From the NCBI GenBank assembly GCA_036924285.1, contig JAYKYS010000009.1, positions 17,893,501 through 17,957,500 on the forward strand: 64,000 nt of DNA, written 5' to 3'. Shown one piece after another: positions 1 to 12,949 of the stretch (positions are counted from its first letter, which is position 1; each line of letters opens with the position of its first letter). The stretch is from Asterella californica. Lineage: Eukaryota; Streptophyta; Marchantiopsida; Marchantiales; Aytoniaceae. Below the pieces are notes generated by a model. The model did no database searches. It had not been told where the DNA came from and saw only the letters and a list, made by a program, of their open reading frames with translations. A program made the position numbers and the translations under genes.

Positions 1-119
1 ATGCACGACTCCTCTATCTATCCATAGCACCAGTGCAATCACTTGGTGTGGATGCTAGAGTGAGATTACTATCAGATTTCAGAATGGACTTTAAGATATT
101 GTATTCAAATTTTACGTGA

Positions 120-1410
120 AGGTTGTCCTTGAAAACATGAGATTCCTGGCTATGGAGATACCGTGTGCTGAATAGAGACAAGAGAGAGAGAAACAATCAT
201 GAGAATAAACTTCATGAGATATACCAACTCTCACTTTATATACACTCCCACTTCTTTTTCTCTATAAACACAAAATTGAGAAACAGATCTTAGTGGTCTG
301 TAATCTGCACTTAACCTCTTAAAACAAGTCCTCGAACCCAAGTCTATGACCAAAAATATCGAAGGTAGCTCAAAGCAAAGAAAAAACCCATTTGCTGACA
401 AAAGTTTTACAACACTATCACACGACCATAATCCAAAACACATCCATGTACAAGCTTCTAGCAATAGCTAGCTATCACAAGCCACACAAAATCAATTGGA
501 ACTCCAATGAGTCCAAAAAGACAAAAACTGCAGATATGAAAACTTTCTCTTTTCGTCAAACGGTCTTCAGATATCAATAAGGTTTTCCTTCTTGACTACG
601 TTAGCTCCAAGAACCTTCAGATCTGACTCCTGATAACTGATATATCTTCGATTTTCTATCGCAAGTGATCAAACTTTCAAAACCTCTTTACGACTTAAAA
701 TCACGTATACTCTCAAAATGGATCGTATGATATGAGATCCGTCTTCTCTTACATGTAGATCTTGCTACCTTGATCTCAACAAAACTCCAAACAAACAGTT
801 TAGAGCTCCCCTTGCAAAAAATGATGAAAAATTTGATCGCAAGAAGTGAAAAACGGACATAAATTGTTCCTTTGCTGCTCAACTTCACTCACCACACCCA
901 ACACAACAGTTCAACCCATGTGTTATCTTCTCATATGCATAGATGAGTATTCATTGGTTACGTAAGCACCAAGAACAAAGATCTTGGTCCACCAATCACG
1001 AAGAACAACCCAACGTCAAGTCACAAGCGAACAAAAACTGATGGAAATTTTCTCCATGCAAGTCAGTTTTTCTCACATCTCTCAAATCGTCCGATGAAAC
1101 TTTATAACGTCTTCAGTTTTTTGAAGAACTCGATAATCTGATCCCAATGAATCAAATGACAACAAGTTTGAACTTTGAAACAATCTGAACGGTCCAACTT
1201 TGTTTCGCAGTTCACTGATCTACCTGCGTCTCAATTTTCCTCAAATCATGTCACACGATCCACCTCTTCGTGAATCGTCTTAACCTATACGTAGCCTGTA
1301 CAGATCTGAAACCAATGACATCTTTGTGCGCATACATTGGACCTCGTAGTCTCCCAAATCATCCACAGACAAGTCGTAGGTATAAGCAAATCCCTTAAGC
1401 TACCCCCTTA
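120..1410 (-). repeat. LTR-like dispersed repeat, copy 1
   Basis: Read on the minus strand this stretch aligns along its length with 19,421-20,790 on the plus strand, at roughly 70% identity by eye. Matching landmarks include the blocks ACATCCATGTACAAGCT, CTATCACACGA, TAAGCTACCCC and TTCAGCACAC. The length (~1.3 kb) and one-block similarity suggest an LTR plus the start of an internal region, but I could not define TG/CA ends or a target duplication. The two copies point in opposite directions and enclose the SCC3 pseudogene. Confidence 0.6.
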
Positions 1411-2525
1411 TGTCAATTCATCATAGAGTTAACCCAGATAATGATCAAGCAGCCCCCTTGCACCATTAGTATAGCATTGGGAACTACAAATACCCAGTCA
1501 ACATCGACAAACTAGAACCTAGCTTGATTTCCTAATCTTTCGAACCTCATGACTTCATCATTCAGCGTCCAAATGAAATAAATGAAGTGCCCATGAGAAG
1601 CTTATAACGAACTCTATCACTTGGTGCAATGAGATTAGAGATTCAAAAAAGTGTAAAAAGCTCATTTTTTGTCTTATGAGCGTCTTTGGAGCGATAATGT
1701 AAAACACCAAAATCTGATTTTCTCTTTCACCAGAGCCGTCCACGACACGACAATAGAGTAATTAGTACAAATCTCGATGAGGTACTCTACATCTTGAGGT
1801 AATGAGATGGTCTCTAGGATACCTAAAGTAGATACCTCAAATTCTTTTAAAGAAAAATACAGATCTCATTAGATGAACCACTTGCGTCCAAAATTCAAGT
1901 ATTGATACATGAGATGAGACTTACTACATTTCAAAGTTGAAAGAGACGAAGAATAGAAACGCCTATAACTCAGACTGTGGAGGTCATATCCGGATGATTT
2001 CGATGATCAAGGATAGTCATGAAGATTTCTACCATGTGGTAAAGTCAAAAATCAGCTATATAACTGATTCGGCAAGTGGTCATACATTTATAGTTGTAAT
2101 TTTGCATTATTAATTCTTTTGACACGTATAAAGACGTTACGTGTTAGATTTTCTATAGAGAATTTTTTTCCTGTGCCATTTATGTAATGCATTATTTGAG
2201 ACATGTTAGATGAGTGAAGAGATCAAGGAGAGACATGAAAACTCCAAAACGGGTGTAAAGCGACTGCATAAGACATTATCAAAAAAGAGATTAAAGATTT
2301 TTATAGAGCTTACAGAGAGAAGTTTTTTTTACTGCTGAGGGTTTATGACATTGAGGAAATTAAGACAGAGTGCGGAGACGAGTATAGGAGATACTTGCAA
2401 CTTGTAAACATATCTTGTTGAATAGAAAACAAGAAACTTCTGAATGAAAGCCCGAGTGCTTCAAAGGAGCAGGTTTTTGTAGTTCTGAGTTCTTTAGACA
2501 TAAGATTTGAAGACTGTGTTTTGGA

Positions 2526-2596
2526 GTTGAAGAGCTATGTGCATACCATAGCTCTTCAACATATCTATGATTTTTCTGATCATAGATATGTTGAAG
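2526..2596. repeat. Two overlapping hairpins sharing one arm
   Basis: A perfect 14 bp stem (2,526-2,539 with 2,547-2,560, 7 nt loop) overlaps a perfect 18 bp stem (2,554-2,571 with 2,579-2,596, 7 nt loop). They share CTTCAAC at 2,554-2,560, so only one can form fully at a time. No flanking gene explains it. It may be a remnant of a foldback transposon. Confidence 0.7.
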
Positions 2597-3210
2597 ATTT
2601 CTTTGTGATCCGTGTTTCATGTGTGACTTTTTTCTTACTTTTGGAATCATATCATAATCAGAAGATTCTGCCCTTCTCAGGAATACTCTCGCAATGAGAG
2701 ATGAACTTTCTGTACATCTCAAGGGAGAGTTTGAATTATCCATGTCGAGGTTGACCTCGATGTATCGAAGAATACTTTGAAGATTCAGATTTTTTTGTGT
2801 GAAAGTCCGTTTGGTGCATATTGGATATGGTCAGGAAGTATTTTTAAGACTACATGGTGGAAACATTGTATTTGGGTTTGTGATAGTTGAGTGGAGACCA
2901 CATATTACTTAAGTTTGTTTGTATATTTGATGTTTACAAAACAAAGTAAAAGTGAAGATATGTTGGTTCTTCTTTGTGATTCTTGGTAATGCTCATACTT
3001 TTGTGTTGTTGCATTATTTCTTGCTTTTTTATACTTTTCACTTAAATATATTTTTGTATTCTCCAACACATCTTTCGTGCAAAAAGATATAATAGGATAG
3101 GTATTTGATGACAAACTGATTCAATCTATAGATGAAGATGGTTCGGTATGTGTGGAACATGTCTTAAAAGGTCATGTGGTGTCAAGATGCTAGCTTAGAA
3201 GTCCATGCTT

Positions 3211-3274
3211 AGAATGTTTTGCTATTCGAATCTTGTTTAAATATTTAAACAAGACTCGAATAGCAAAACATTCT
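3211..3274. repeat. 64 bp near-perfect palindrome without spacer
   Basis: Two 32 bp arms (3,211-3,242 and 3,243-3,274) are reverse complements with one mismatch and no loop. The left arm starts AGAATGTTTTGCTATTCG. Perfect spacer-free palindromes of this size are unstable in many hosts and in cloning. Confidence 0.8.
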
Positions 3275-4049
3275 ATTAAGAGGTGTCAAACTAAGGTGAA
3301 TTGTAAAATAATCATGTTGATATCTTTATCCAGCAAGTTTCACTTTGACAAGCGGGTTACTTGAGAAAAGCCACTTTGTTGAGTGTAAAAGACTGGTTAA
3401 ATTTCACCACTGTGACTGTAATTAAATATTTTATGTAAGAGCTTTTTTTTATCTTAAATATGTGTTCATTAATGAATTTGGATTAGGGTAAACTCTCAAC
3501 TCTCAACTAAATGTCTTACCAAAGACACTACATCCAAATTGGTTTAACGGTGTGGAAAATCTCTGTGATAAAAATGACAATTAAATATATGCGAATGACT
3601 AGACCACTCTCTCAAATTATGTATAAAGGTATCACCAAGCCATCCCATTGTAACAAAAAGTCAATTTAATAATCGATACAGATCAATACAATATCCATAC
3701 AATCGATATCATTTATTAGCAATTCAAAATTAATTTCATTAGGATAAGATCTCTACATCTTGATTGCTTTTTGTGATATTTTTTATTTTCTTAAATAATG
3801 CTATAATCATATGGAAGTTGAGAATTATAGTTCATATCATATTATAGGCTTGAAACTTCATCTTAAACTATAGTTCTTAGTTCATGAGTAGTTACAAAAT
3901 ATACATTTATGCATCAGCCAGATCATAAAATAATAATTTTGAGACTTTTTTAGAATAGTTAAAACTTTTGAAGAACAAAATCTCTTGGAAGAAAAATCTT
4001 CATGCTTTATGACATTTAAAAGAAGAGTTAAGTTGGAATCTTAGAAAGA

Positions 4050-5100
4050 TATATCTCTTGTCGTGACCATCAGTCTCAAGATCGGACGCATCCACAAACA
4101 ACAGAACCCTAGTGGACTTGCGTTAGATTGTGAATGCTGCGAGTCTTGATGGTTTGACCGAGAAGTCTAGAACAGATGAACCCTAAGTGGTTCTCTGAAC
4201 CAAGGTTGGAACGTTGGGTTAAGACATAAGGGTCCCAGAGGACCTCAAACGAACGCTGATCTAAGGGAGCAAGTCTAGAAATGGACCGAAACGTAAGACA
4301 GAAACATAAGTCTAAGACGTAAGTCCAAGATGTGAGTCCGGCACAGACTGACCTTGGTGGGATGCTGGTCAGAACCACATGGTCCAAGTCTAGCGCAAGA
4401 CCACGGTTTCTTGAAAAATATCATAAGTGTTGGTGCTCCAACAACATTTTGGGTTGTGGACGGAGCGTCAGATAAGATCTCGAGACGAGTAGGGCGTCAT
4501 TGGAAAGATATTGGCGATAGCTTTCCAATGATATCAAGAACTCCTGGAACTGACATCGGAACTGAGAATAATAACCGATCTCATGATTGAGTTGTGATAT
4601 AATTTTCAAGGACAAAGAGGAGGGCGTGCCTCATATCCCCAGAAGTATATATGAGGGGGGGGGGGGCTCGATGCTTGGGTGGACCAGGACGAGTCACCCG
4701 ACCCCCAGGATTCGGCAGACGGACTCTAGGGACATGAAGTGATGGCTGGACCAATATCAAAGCGTGTTCCGATCCAGATTTTGACAAAGACAAAAGTTTG
4801 CACTTAAGAACGACCCAAGGGCTAGGGCAAGACTAAGGAACAAGACGGCGGGTTAGACCACCGTTCAAGAGCTTGAACCTAGGCGGACATCACGGACGGT
4901 TGGACCGCTAGGTGTGTTGCGGACACCGTTTAGGATCTTGGACTTTATGAGAAGTCTCCCCAAGTCATGTTGTGACTTGCTCATGTTTTGAGACCGACCT
5001 AGCCGGGTCTAGGTCAGGACTTAAGGAATTTTGAGCTTGAGAGTTAAGGAGACAGTCCGGCTCTGGTCCGGATCAAACGAGATAAATATTAGTGATGCAT
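4050..5100. other. Compositionally distinct GC-richer block
   Basis: This kilobase is visibly richer in G and C than its surroundings and contains an uninterrupted run of 12 G (4,655-4,666). Short phrases such as CATAAGTCTAAGACGTAAGTC recur in slightly altered form around 4,290-4,340. No protein frame is convincing. It could be an LTR or other repeat fragment, but no second copy was seen in this window. Confidence 0.35.
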
Positions 5101-8100
5101 GAACGCTAACATGTGATTGTGGTTTACAGGTTAGCTTTATGAGTTTCGTGACCTACTTGCAAGAGCTTCTGCTGGCGCAACAAGGCGATAAGGTCAGGAT
5201 ACTCTTAATTATATGGTTGGATTAACATTGTTCTCAAATAGAAAATCAGGTTCATTCATGTAAGTATTAATCAATGAGTAAAATAATGCATGTACTATTA
5301 AAATAATGTTTACTGAAATCTGATTAAATTTCGATTTTGTTCATCGCTTGGTCCAGAAGGCAATAGTTTGTTACCGTAAGAAAACAACCTTTTGCTTGGA
5401 GAAACATATGGTTACTTCTACTGATTATATTAACATTAATCTTAAAGCCCAAATAATATCCATTCATGGTAAACCATGGAACAATGAATGAAATCTTAGT
5501 TGATCCTTTTTATTTTCTAGAAGCAACTCTAATACACATTTTTTCATTAATGATCCATTCTTCTTATATATTTTCAAGTGAATAATCAAGATCATCTTCT
5601 CACAAGTCATATCATGTAACAAGTCTTTGCATAACCTTAAAAGTGATTTGCTTATTGTAGTATAAGTTGAAGGTTCTATGGCACAACCAAGATTCTTGCT
5701 AAACTTCCAGCAGTTGCTAACTTCTGCTGCAAACAAAGTCGTCAGGTTTCTGTTTGCGCAGCATCAACTCCATTGCTCACATTTGATTAGTTTCAATATT
5801 AAGGAATCTCCAAATGCAGTGCTTTGCATGTTTCAGAAGCATGAGCTACTCAGTCGGAGTTCTGGTGGATGAAACCAGAATATAAATGGAACTTCTGTTC
5901 AGTTTATATCAGAGGATTAGTTGCTAACAAGGAATTAGGGAAAGAACAATACTACCATGTAACGGGTTACTCCTACTGTTCTGGGACAGCCTTCAACGGA
6001 TATCCTACGTGGCAAATATACATCCCAAATGAATGTCTGAGAAGAGAGAGAAGAATGTCTGAGAAAGAAAAAGAAAAACGAGAATAAAAAAAAAATTTAA
6101 GATCATTAGGTGCAGTAAGCACAAGGGTCCCGCGCTTGTTGTTTCGGAAGGTTCACGCGTTTGCCTTATGGTTTAACTCCGAATATGGTCACTACTCTCG
6201 GTCCTTTCATCATTTTAGTACAAAATATTAAATTTTATAATACTTTAAATGTAATTATATTATTATATTTATTACATTATAATTTTTACAGTTATATTTA
6301 CATTTCTCGATAACAAAAGCAAGAAAATATTTCTTGATTGTGTATATTGAGGATGCATATTCACCCTCTTCCAAGTTCGGAAGAGGAGGAATATATATAC
6401 CTTTTTGATTTATATTCTTACTCTTTCTCTTGGAAGAGTGAAGTAATAAACTAAAATTATAAAATTAAAATATATTTTTATTCGTGAAAACCAGACATGT
6501 TTATACTAGGGCAAGAATCACTTCACTTACTTTGTTTATAGATTTGGTAGTCAATCAGCGGTCATGTGTCATCAGGCTAACTGAGTTTAATTAAAGATGT
6601 TTAATTTTAATAGTTTAATTTAGTCATTTAAATTCAATATAATAAATTCGAAATAATTTGTCTCAATGATTTAAAAAATCCAATCCAACATCATTTGTTT
6701 GTATTTTTCTCTCATCATGGTAATCACACAACAATCGCCAATCAACATTATTAATTCAACCAAGCTTGTCATTTTCTTTTCCTCTACCAGAAGTTCATCT
6801 GGCATGCATATTGTCTCTCTTAAGAGATTCTTTCTATAAAAGAGACATTGAAGAAAAGAAACAAAGCACACCAACTCCAAGAATTTCCACTCTATTCTAA
6901 CATTCATCCTCTGCACAAACATACTTTCCATCATAGGGTTTCTAAGGTGGTTTCTAGACGCTGAAAGTAACCGATCCACACTAATAGATGGCGTATTCAC
7001 GCTGAAAGAATTTTATTCACTAATTATCCGATTCAAGATAAGTTCTTTTAACCTTTTATTGTGGGAATTATAGGCTCTTTTCTATAGAGTCATTGTAATG
7101 GAGTGAAACTCTACATTCTAACGTGGAAGCAAATAAAAATAATACATCCGTGAGAGTTGAGTACCTCTAGATATATGAGAGAGACCAGTCACGATTTCTC
7201 TAACGTCTGATTGCGGTTGAAAGTCATTCGGTTGTATGTTAAGGGCAGATATTTACATTGGTTATTTGAACTCTGAAAATGGTTTGATTTATATGAACTA
7301 TGAAATAATTTATACAAAGTTATGATAAATTATGAAATGCTTTGTAAATTTGAGTAGATGAGATGATATAATTTGATAACCACAAGAAAAATAATTGACT
7401 TTCAAAAAGTGGCTATCTTAATTATTTAAAATTTATTTTTCAGTTAGAATCGAATACGAAAAAACATCTTGTCAAATAAAACATTTTGGGGTTTTTCCAA
7501 GACGAAATGAGTTTCAAACTAAACATTTAAAGCTCAATTTAAATATTTCGAATTTCTGAAGTTAGTTATAAGATATTTTGTTTGTGATTTATTTCTAATT
7601 TATCATTCATCTTATTCAAGTTGTACTATGGATATTCTTCATTGATTTGACGGTGAACAAAAACGTTATATGTTGATTTTAACTCTTTATGTTAACATTT
7701 TATATGCTGATTATGGTTCAACTCTTTAGGAATATCTCTTGTGGACTATTGAACACTCGATAATGGGGTTAGACTTTGAAAAACAACAAGAAGAATCCAA
7801 TCCATATCTGGAAATTTTGAATACTGAAACTAGAAATCGATATAAAGGAAGCATCATTATCCCATAAACTCAATATAGCATCTGGTGTATTTTCTCAGCG
7901 CATGATTATAAAATATATAAATGTTACATCTTTATGAATAAATTATACACACTTGAAGATAGGTTTGGTATGGCTTAAGGATGCACAACTTGATTTGGAA
8001 GAGACTTTCTTTGTTTCAGTCTAAAAAGAATTTATTTATGTAATTATCTTAACGGGCTACACCCTCTTTAAGGTATTCTTGAAATGTTTAACGATGTCAA

Positions 8101-8455
8101 TTCATGTAATATTAAACAAGATCATAATTACTGCTTCAAATTACTAAAATTATCATAGTGTCTTATTCAATAATCTTATGGATATGTTTTATTCTTTTAT
8201 TAGTGTAAATAATCTAGAGGTCAAATAGATTATAACTTGAGATATATTGGAATGATATGTATCACAACAAATAGTTTTTCATCATATATCTGCCCTTATA
8301 ATTTATATGGATAGATGTATTATTACTCTTGTCTTATTGCTTGTCTTGGTATGAGAAAGACAGTACAAAAAAGATAATCTCAATCAAGTCATAAATATCT
8401 TCTCAATGGATCTTTCTGATGTTTGTCTTATTACATAGATATTTGATAAAGTATA

Positions 8456-8496
8456 TGTTTATTGTTTTATCCTTTAATAGGATAAAACAATAAACA
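8456..8496. repeat. Perfect 18 bp inverted repeat hairpin
   Basis: TGTTTATTGTTTTATCCT (8,456-8,473) and its exact reverse complement (8,479-8,496) flank a 5 nt loop. It lies in AT-rich non-coding DNA and may be a small foldback element. Confidence 0.75.
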
Positions 8497-9867
8497 GATT
8501 GAGATGCATTCCTGATTTGATCTCGAGAACGAAACTGGTAACTTCTGTATTATATTGGAATGAGAGTGATAAAGTTCACATGTATCATAAGATGCACTCA
8601 GAGATGCAACTCGACTTTATCGGTTCAACATACGTGAGTGTAAAATAGTCTTTTTTCTCTTAAAACTGGTATAGTTGTTAACGAATGTAATAAAAAGGTA
8701 ACAATTTCCAAAATCTCAAACACGTTACTAAAACAATAAAAACATGATAATTACTACATTATTTAAAGAAGTGTTGTTCCGCACTGCATATATATTGGTA
8801 CAACATGCTTTAGGGATAACAGTAACTCTCCCACACACTTAGGTAACCTCCAAATAGCCATGCAAGTACAAAGAGTGCTAACTTGTATGCTAACTTGGTA
8901 ACTTGTTTCCAAAGGGAAATGCGTAGGGAGACAAAATTTCCAAGGTGTATCCCCAAGAAGTTATGGGAAAGAATACAAGTACAAATTAAGATGCTTGACG
9001 GTTTGAGTGAGAGCGCAGCTATAACTGTAATATACAATAATAAGCCGGAAAACATCATGAATGAAAAACAAATTATCTAGATAATGATAAATATAAACAT
9101 ATAAAAGGACAATATATACCTATGGAAAAGGAAATACAAAACATCTGAGAATAATTGAGCTAACATTTACACATCAATTTGTCAACCATGAAAAAAGTAA
9201 AAATTAGAAGCAATTCTCTCAGCAAAAGTCACAAACACACTCTAGATAGTAAGTCTATGACGCAAGCCCTCACACACTGTAGATAATGAGTAAATTTACC
9301 CCGCAATCTTTAACTAACACACGATACACAGAGCATGCAACAGAATACTTTCATTTCATAAGCAAAAAGAAAGAATAAGATATCAATATTGAAAAACTAA
9401 TATCACGACATATTTTCAGATATTAAAAAACAATATTTTTGAATATCAAATTTCGATAATTATATTTAAAGATAATTATTAAACTTGGTAATTTAAATAT
9501 TTATCAAAATTAATATTTATTTCCTGATATCACTAAAAAGATTATAATATTAAAAGACTTTGTTTGATATCGGTTTTTGAATACTGATACCCTTCCTTTA
9601 TCCAACACTTAATGAGAAAGTGAAGTAACAGATGAATAAGGAAAATGACCACTCAAAGTTGAAGACTTTTCCAACTCCACATGTTCGCAAACTGCGCGCT
9701 GTATATAACATAACATGTCTAGTTTGAACATCATTTAAAACTTGAGTTCTACTAAAAAATCATGTTGATAAATATGTTGAAATAAAGTATATAATGATAT
9801 ATATTCATACGAGAAAAATTTAAAATATTTTGTTAAATAATATCTTAGCATCTTTATGAAATTATTT

Positions 9868-9913
9868 AGTTTACTGAAATTATTTAGTATTTTCTAAATA
9901 ATTTCAGTAAACT
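9868..9913. repeat. Perfect 20 bp inverted repeat hairpin
   Basis: AGTTTACTGAAATTATTTAG (9,868-9,887) is exactly complementary to 9,894-9,913 across a 6 nt loop. It lies in non-coding AT-rich sequence just upstream of the SCC3 remnant's 3' end. Confidence 0.75.
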
Positions 9914-10380
9914 GAATTATGCACTTTATTCTACAATTTTATCAAGAGTTATACATTCGAGGAAGCATACGGTATCTAATATAACTGATAAAACGTTGAG
10001 AGTATAAAACTATATGCTAGAGCAGTGTAAATATCCGATTCCTAAAATTATTCCATTCGATTCCAGTGTAATGTAGCAAACCAGTCGAATATGCAGATCT
10101 TGATTATACAAACTTGTGAATGAGATTATAAAGTAGGATGCAGTGCTCCTTAATAGTTCACTGACAGTTCAAGTTGGATCAGAGAAAGAGGGCACTGCGA
10201 CGATGGAGGGCACTGCGATCCTTTATGCAAAATAGCCTGCAAACCGTCCCATCTTTTAGTAAAATTCGAAAGTTGTAGAAGAGAACGAGTTTACAAATCT
10301 CTACAAGGACAAGAGCTCTGATAATACACCACCAAAATTATCTTTGTTCGAGAAAAACGCAAGGGTCGACATGAGGGCTG

Positions 10381-10563
10381 TCAAGGATACATACCAGAGT
10401 GCACTTCATGTTTGGCACTCGGTTCACGGAGGAGTTCTGCGAATGTGAAGTATGGTCGCCATCCAATTGGATCTTGGTCTGTGTCGATCCCTCTGCAAGG
10501 CTGTTTTAGAATTTCCCACCAAGTCAGGCACTGAAGTGCTAACTCAACGTCGGTTCTGATCAC
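10381..10563 (-). pseudogene. SCC3: SCC3 remnant: GWRPYFTF exon
   Basis: DTDQDPIGWRPYFTFAELLR matches the near-C-terminal plant SCC3 motif DEDPSGWRPCFTF. The frame then ends after VHSGMYP at TGA. Nothing recognisable as the more distal, charged C-terminal tail was found downstream. Confidence 0.85.
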
Positions 10564-10639
10564 AAAACTTCAACTCTGATCCTAACTTATTTCGCTCTAC
10601 AACATGGATAGTGTCACCAATACACGGGCTTTTCCGGCC

Positions 10640-10910
10640 ACAGTCGAAGAAGCGGAGGGAACGAGGTACTTCACCATTTAGAGTTCTCGAATGTCCGCGG
10701 CTGGTAACTTCAACGCGAGTTGTATGACACCACCTTCGAGTTGCTTCGGGGCGTCATGGAAGGCGTATTAATGCCACTTTAACAATCTCCACAATCCTCG
10801 GTCTGTACTTCGCACGAGCCATACCTAAGAACGAGCTTGACAAATGCCCTGCCAACAACTTGCAAGCTGCAAATGACAAGTCTTCATCATTTCCGGAGAC
10901 TACGTGCATG
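10640..10910 (-). pseudogene. SCC3: SCC3 remnant: C-terminal segment with internal deletion
   Basis: DLSFAACKLLAGHLSSSFLG runs directly into MARAKYRPRIVEIVKVAL. A frame change then gives YAFHDAPKQLEGGVIQLAL, LPAADIREL and a TAA stop. In plant SCC3 the AACKL block and the ARNKYR block lie roughly 100 residues apart, so coding sequence has been lost between them. Confidence 0.75.
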
Positions 10911-11636
10911 TGCCGCTGATATGCCTGTCGCCAAACCGCGTAAAAATAGTGAGATAGGACCGACGCTCCCTACTTGTCCCTCGATTTTGAAAAGTAACAG
11001 ACTGCCAACATCGTCTACCAGCATTTCAAACATGAAATTTGCCCAGCACCTGGTCAAGTACATGGAGAAGAACTCATTTCAACTGAGAACTGGAGGGTTG
11101 AGGAACTCACTCGTTTCATAGCATTCAAGTAAAGACTAGATAAGTCATTTGCAGGTATATTTTGCTTTACAGTCTCGGAGATGATTTTCCCATGTAGCCG
11201 ATAATGTGACAAGATCTCTGGTCCAAGGAACTCCTACAATGATGAAGAGGTACAGATTAGTTGAGTCAGGTTGTCTTGTAGACCAGAACGGGCCTTGCTT
11301 TTATGTTCACTAGAAGGGATCCAGCTCTCAGTGGTATCAAACTACAACCGGACGCCGAGACACAGTGACTTCAGACCAGCTTGGGCAAAGTGGCCTGATA
11401 CGATTCTAGTAACTCCCATCTAGCCGAGATGCAAATCTGTGGTCATACCTACCAATGAATTTGGATCTGCAACCAGACCTTAGGGACCATATCATGAGCA
11501 ATGAGTTTTGCGGCTGCAGTCATGACCATGTCCTTCTCCTTTAGAAACTCAGCCCTTGGTCCTTCCGTAACCTCCTCTTCCGTATCATCTGCATTTGCAG
11601 GTAGTAGTAGCTAGTAATGACGCGACTGCAGTGTGG

Positions 11637-11732
11637 AATATATATCTACACCCCACGTGGTCCTCAATCGATCTTCACCTGATGGTGAGGATCGATTGCT
11701 GACAAAGACCACGTGAGGTGTACATATATATT
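11637..11732. repeat. Long foldback (miRNA-precursor-like or MITE)
   Basis: Left arm 11,637-11,679 and right arm 11,684-11,732 pair over about 43 bp with few mismatches, one bulge and a 4 nt loop. Both arms carry CCACGTGG or CCACGTGA (CACGTG core). It lies inside the SCC3 pseudogene region. It could be an inverted-repeat transposon remnant or a small-RNA hairpin. Confidence 0.65.
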
Positions 11733-12357
11733 CAAAGATGAGTCGCAAAACCTGCATCTCAGCATATCAGTCCCAAAAGGTAAATGAGATGGTAAGTTCC
11801 AACTGGATTGTTAAGTTCTGTCGATAACTTCAGCGGCGACAAATCACAACGTACACTGTAGTGTACAGACTAGAGAGTAACGCCGAAGTGACATCTTTAT
11901 CTTCTGACTGATAAGATAACCACAGTACTGAAAGCAGAGATCCGTAATCCAGTTCATGATGACCACAGTATCCTGGAACAGAGTAGATTAAGTTGCTGAA
12001 CTAGACCGATCTGGTAACAGCTGGCCTGGTGCCAAGCTCTTGACTCACAAATGCATCTAGCAAATACATACCTCGTCATCAAGGTTACTGAAGTCGTCTA
12101 AAAGACCCAGTATCTCCGCGAAAAGACCTTCATTCGGTATGTGTATCGCTATTTGTAGCTGATACATCGTTCTCAAATTAACGGTCAGAGAGTAATCCTC
12201 CTCCGCTTCCTGTCGCTTATGCGTCCCAAGATTTCATACCACTTTCGACGGAGCACAAACTTGGTGACATGAAACCGAGCGCTGATAAAATGATCTAATC
12301 TGTCAAGGCCGGTCTGCTAGCGCAAGATGATGTTTGAGGTACACACCCCTGCTTGAC

Positions 12358-12532
12358 CTATTGCAGATTTGCTTTGATGACAGATCGTCCACAGTTTGCT
12401 TGAATATTTGTTGTGCAGAGTGTTGCAGATCTGCATGACTTTCGTTGGCAGCAAAAGCCAGGGATTTCACACAAGCCTTCAAGGTGTGATCGTCTCCATG
12501 CTTGACAAAAGCATCCTTTATGAGTTGCAGCG
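12358..12532 (-). pseudogene. SCC3: SCC3 remnant: FVKHGDDHTLKAC exon
   Basis: It runs from acceptor CATCAG to donor AATAG/GTCAAG and reads LQLIKDAFVKHGDDHTLKAC, VKSLAFAANESHADLQ and TVDDLSSKQICN without interruption. It corresponds to the plant SCC3 block with FxKHGEKEALRSC. Confidence 0.88.
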
Positions 12533-12629
12533 CTGATGACAGTCAACAGTCGCTGATTTAGTCTTCTACTACCTAGGCTCCCCAATCCAGAATGTATAAG
12601 TTCTATAATTGACTTAGAAACTCTGCTCA

Positions 12630-12785
12630 CAAGCTACCCGCCTACATGGAAGAATGCCTATTCAATCCCAGTTCGACCTTCATATGAGACATAATCTTCA
12701 CGAGATCTGACACTTTAGCTTGGTCTGCCAAATACTTCCTCAGAAGCTTAGGGTCATATCCTTCTTATTCGCTTCCATCGATTCC
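12630..12785 (-). pseudogene. SCC3: SCC3 remnant: LLRKYLADQAKV exon with deletion and stop
   Basis: After an acceptor TTGCAG it reads ESMEANKKD. It then loses frame and about eight codons relative to plant SCC3, and resumes as YDPKLLRKYLADQAKVSDLV and KIMSHMKVELGLNRHSSM. A TAG stop follows at 12,642-12,644, just before the splice site. Confidence 0.82.
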
Positions 12786-12949
12786 TGCAACAAACTCAGA
12801 TGACCATAAGAGTGCAGACCATGTACTAATGACTTATTGTCAAGACAAGCGTTCGTACGGATGCACATTCAGTGCCTAAAACATAAGATTTACAAAGACG
12901 AGAACTAAAGCTGTTCCTAGTCTTCTAAGATCGTGAGTATCCACATTAC

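Larger units (their letters stand above)
1..10300. other. AT-rich region with no supported gene
   Basis: No open frame here resembles a protein family I recognise, and the frames are short and scattered on both strands. The stretch holds one end of an inverted LTR-like repeat (about 120-1,410), several hairpins listed separately, and a GC-richer block at about 4,050-5,100. The rest is AT-rich intergenic sequence. An undetected small RNA or a heavily spliced gene cannot be excluded. Confidence 0.6.

Noticed and set aside
4651..4670. Run of 12 G as a possible G-quadruplex or telomere-like element
   Set aside because: It is a single homopolymer without repeated G-tracts or telomere units, and may also be a sequencing-length artefact.
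5464..5736. Minus-strand 90-codon frame with a protein-like look (SLLRLCKDLLHDMTCEKM)
   Set aside because: The flanking sequence shows no continuation and I cannot assign a family. It could be a remnant of an unknown gene, but the evidence is too thin to annotate.
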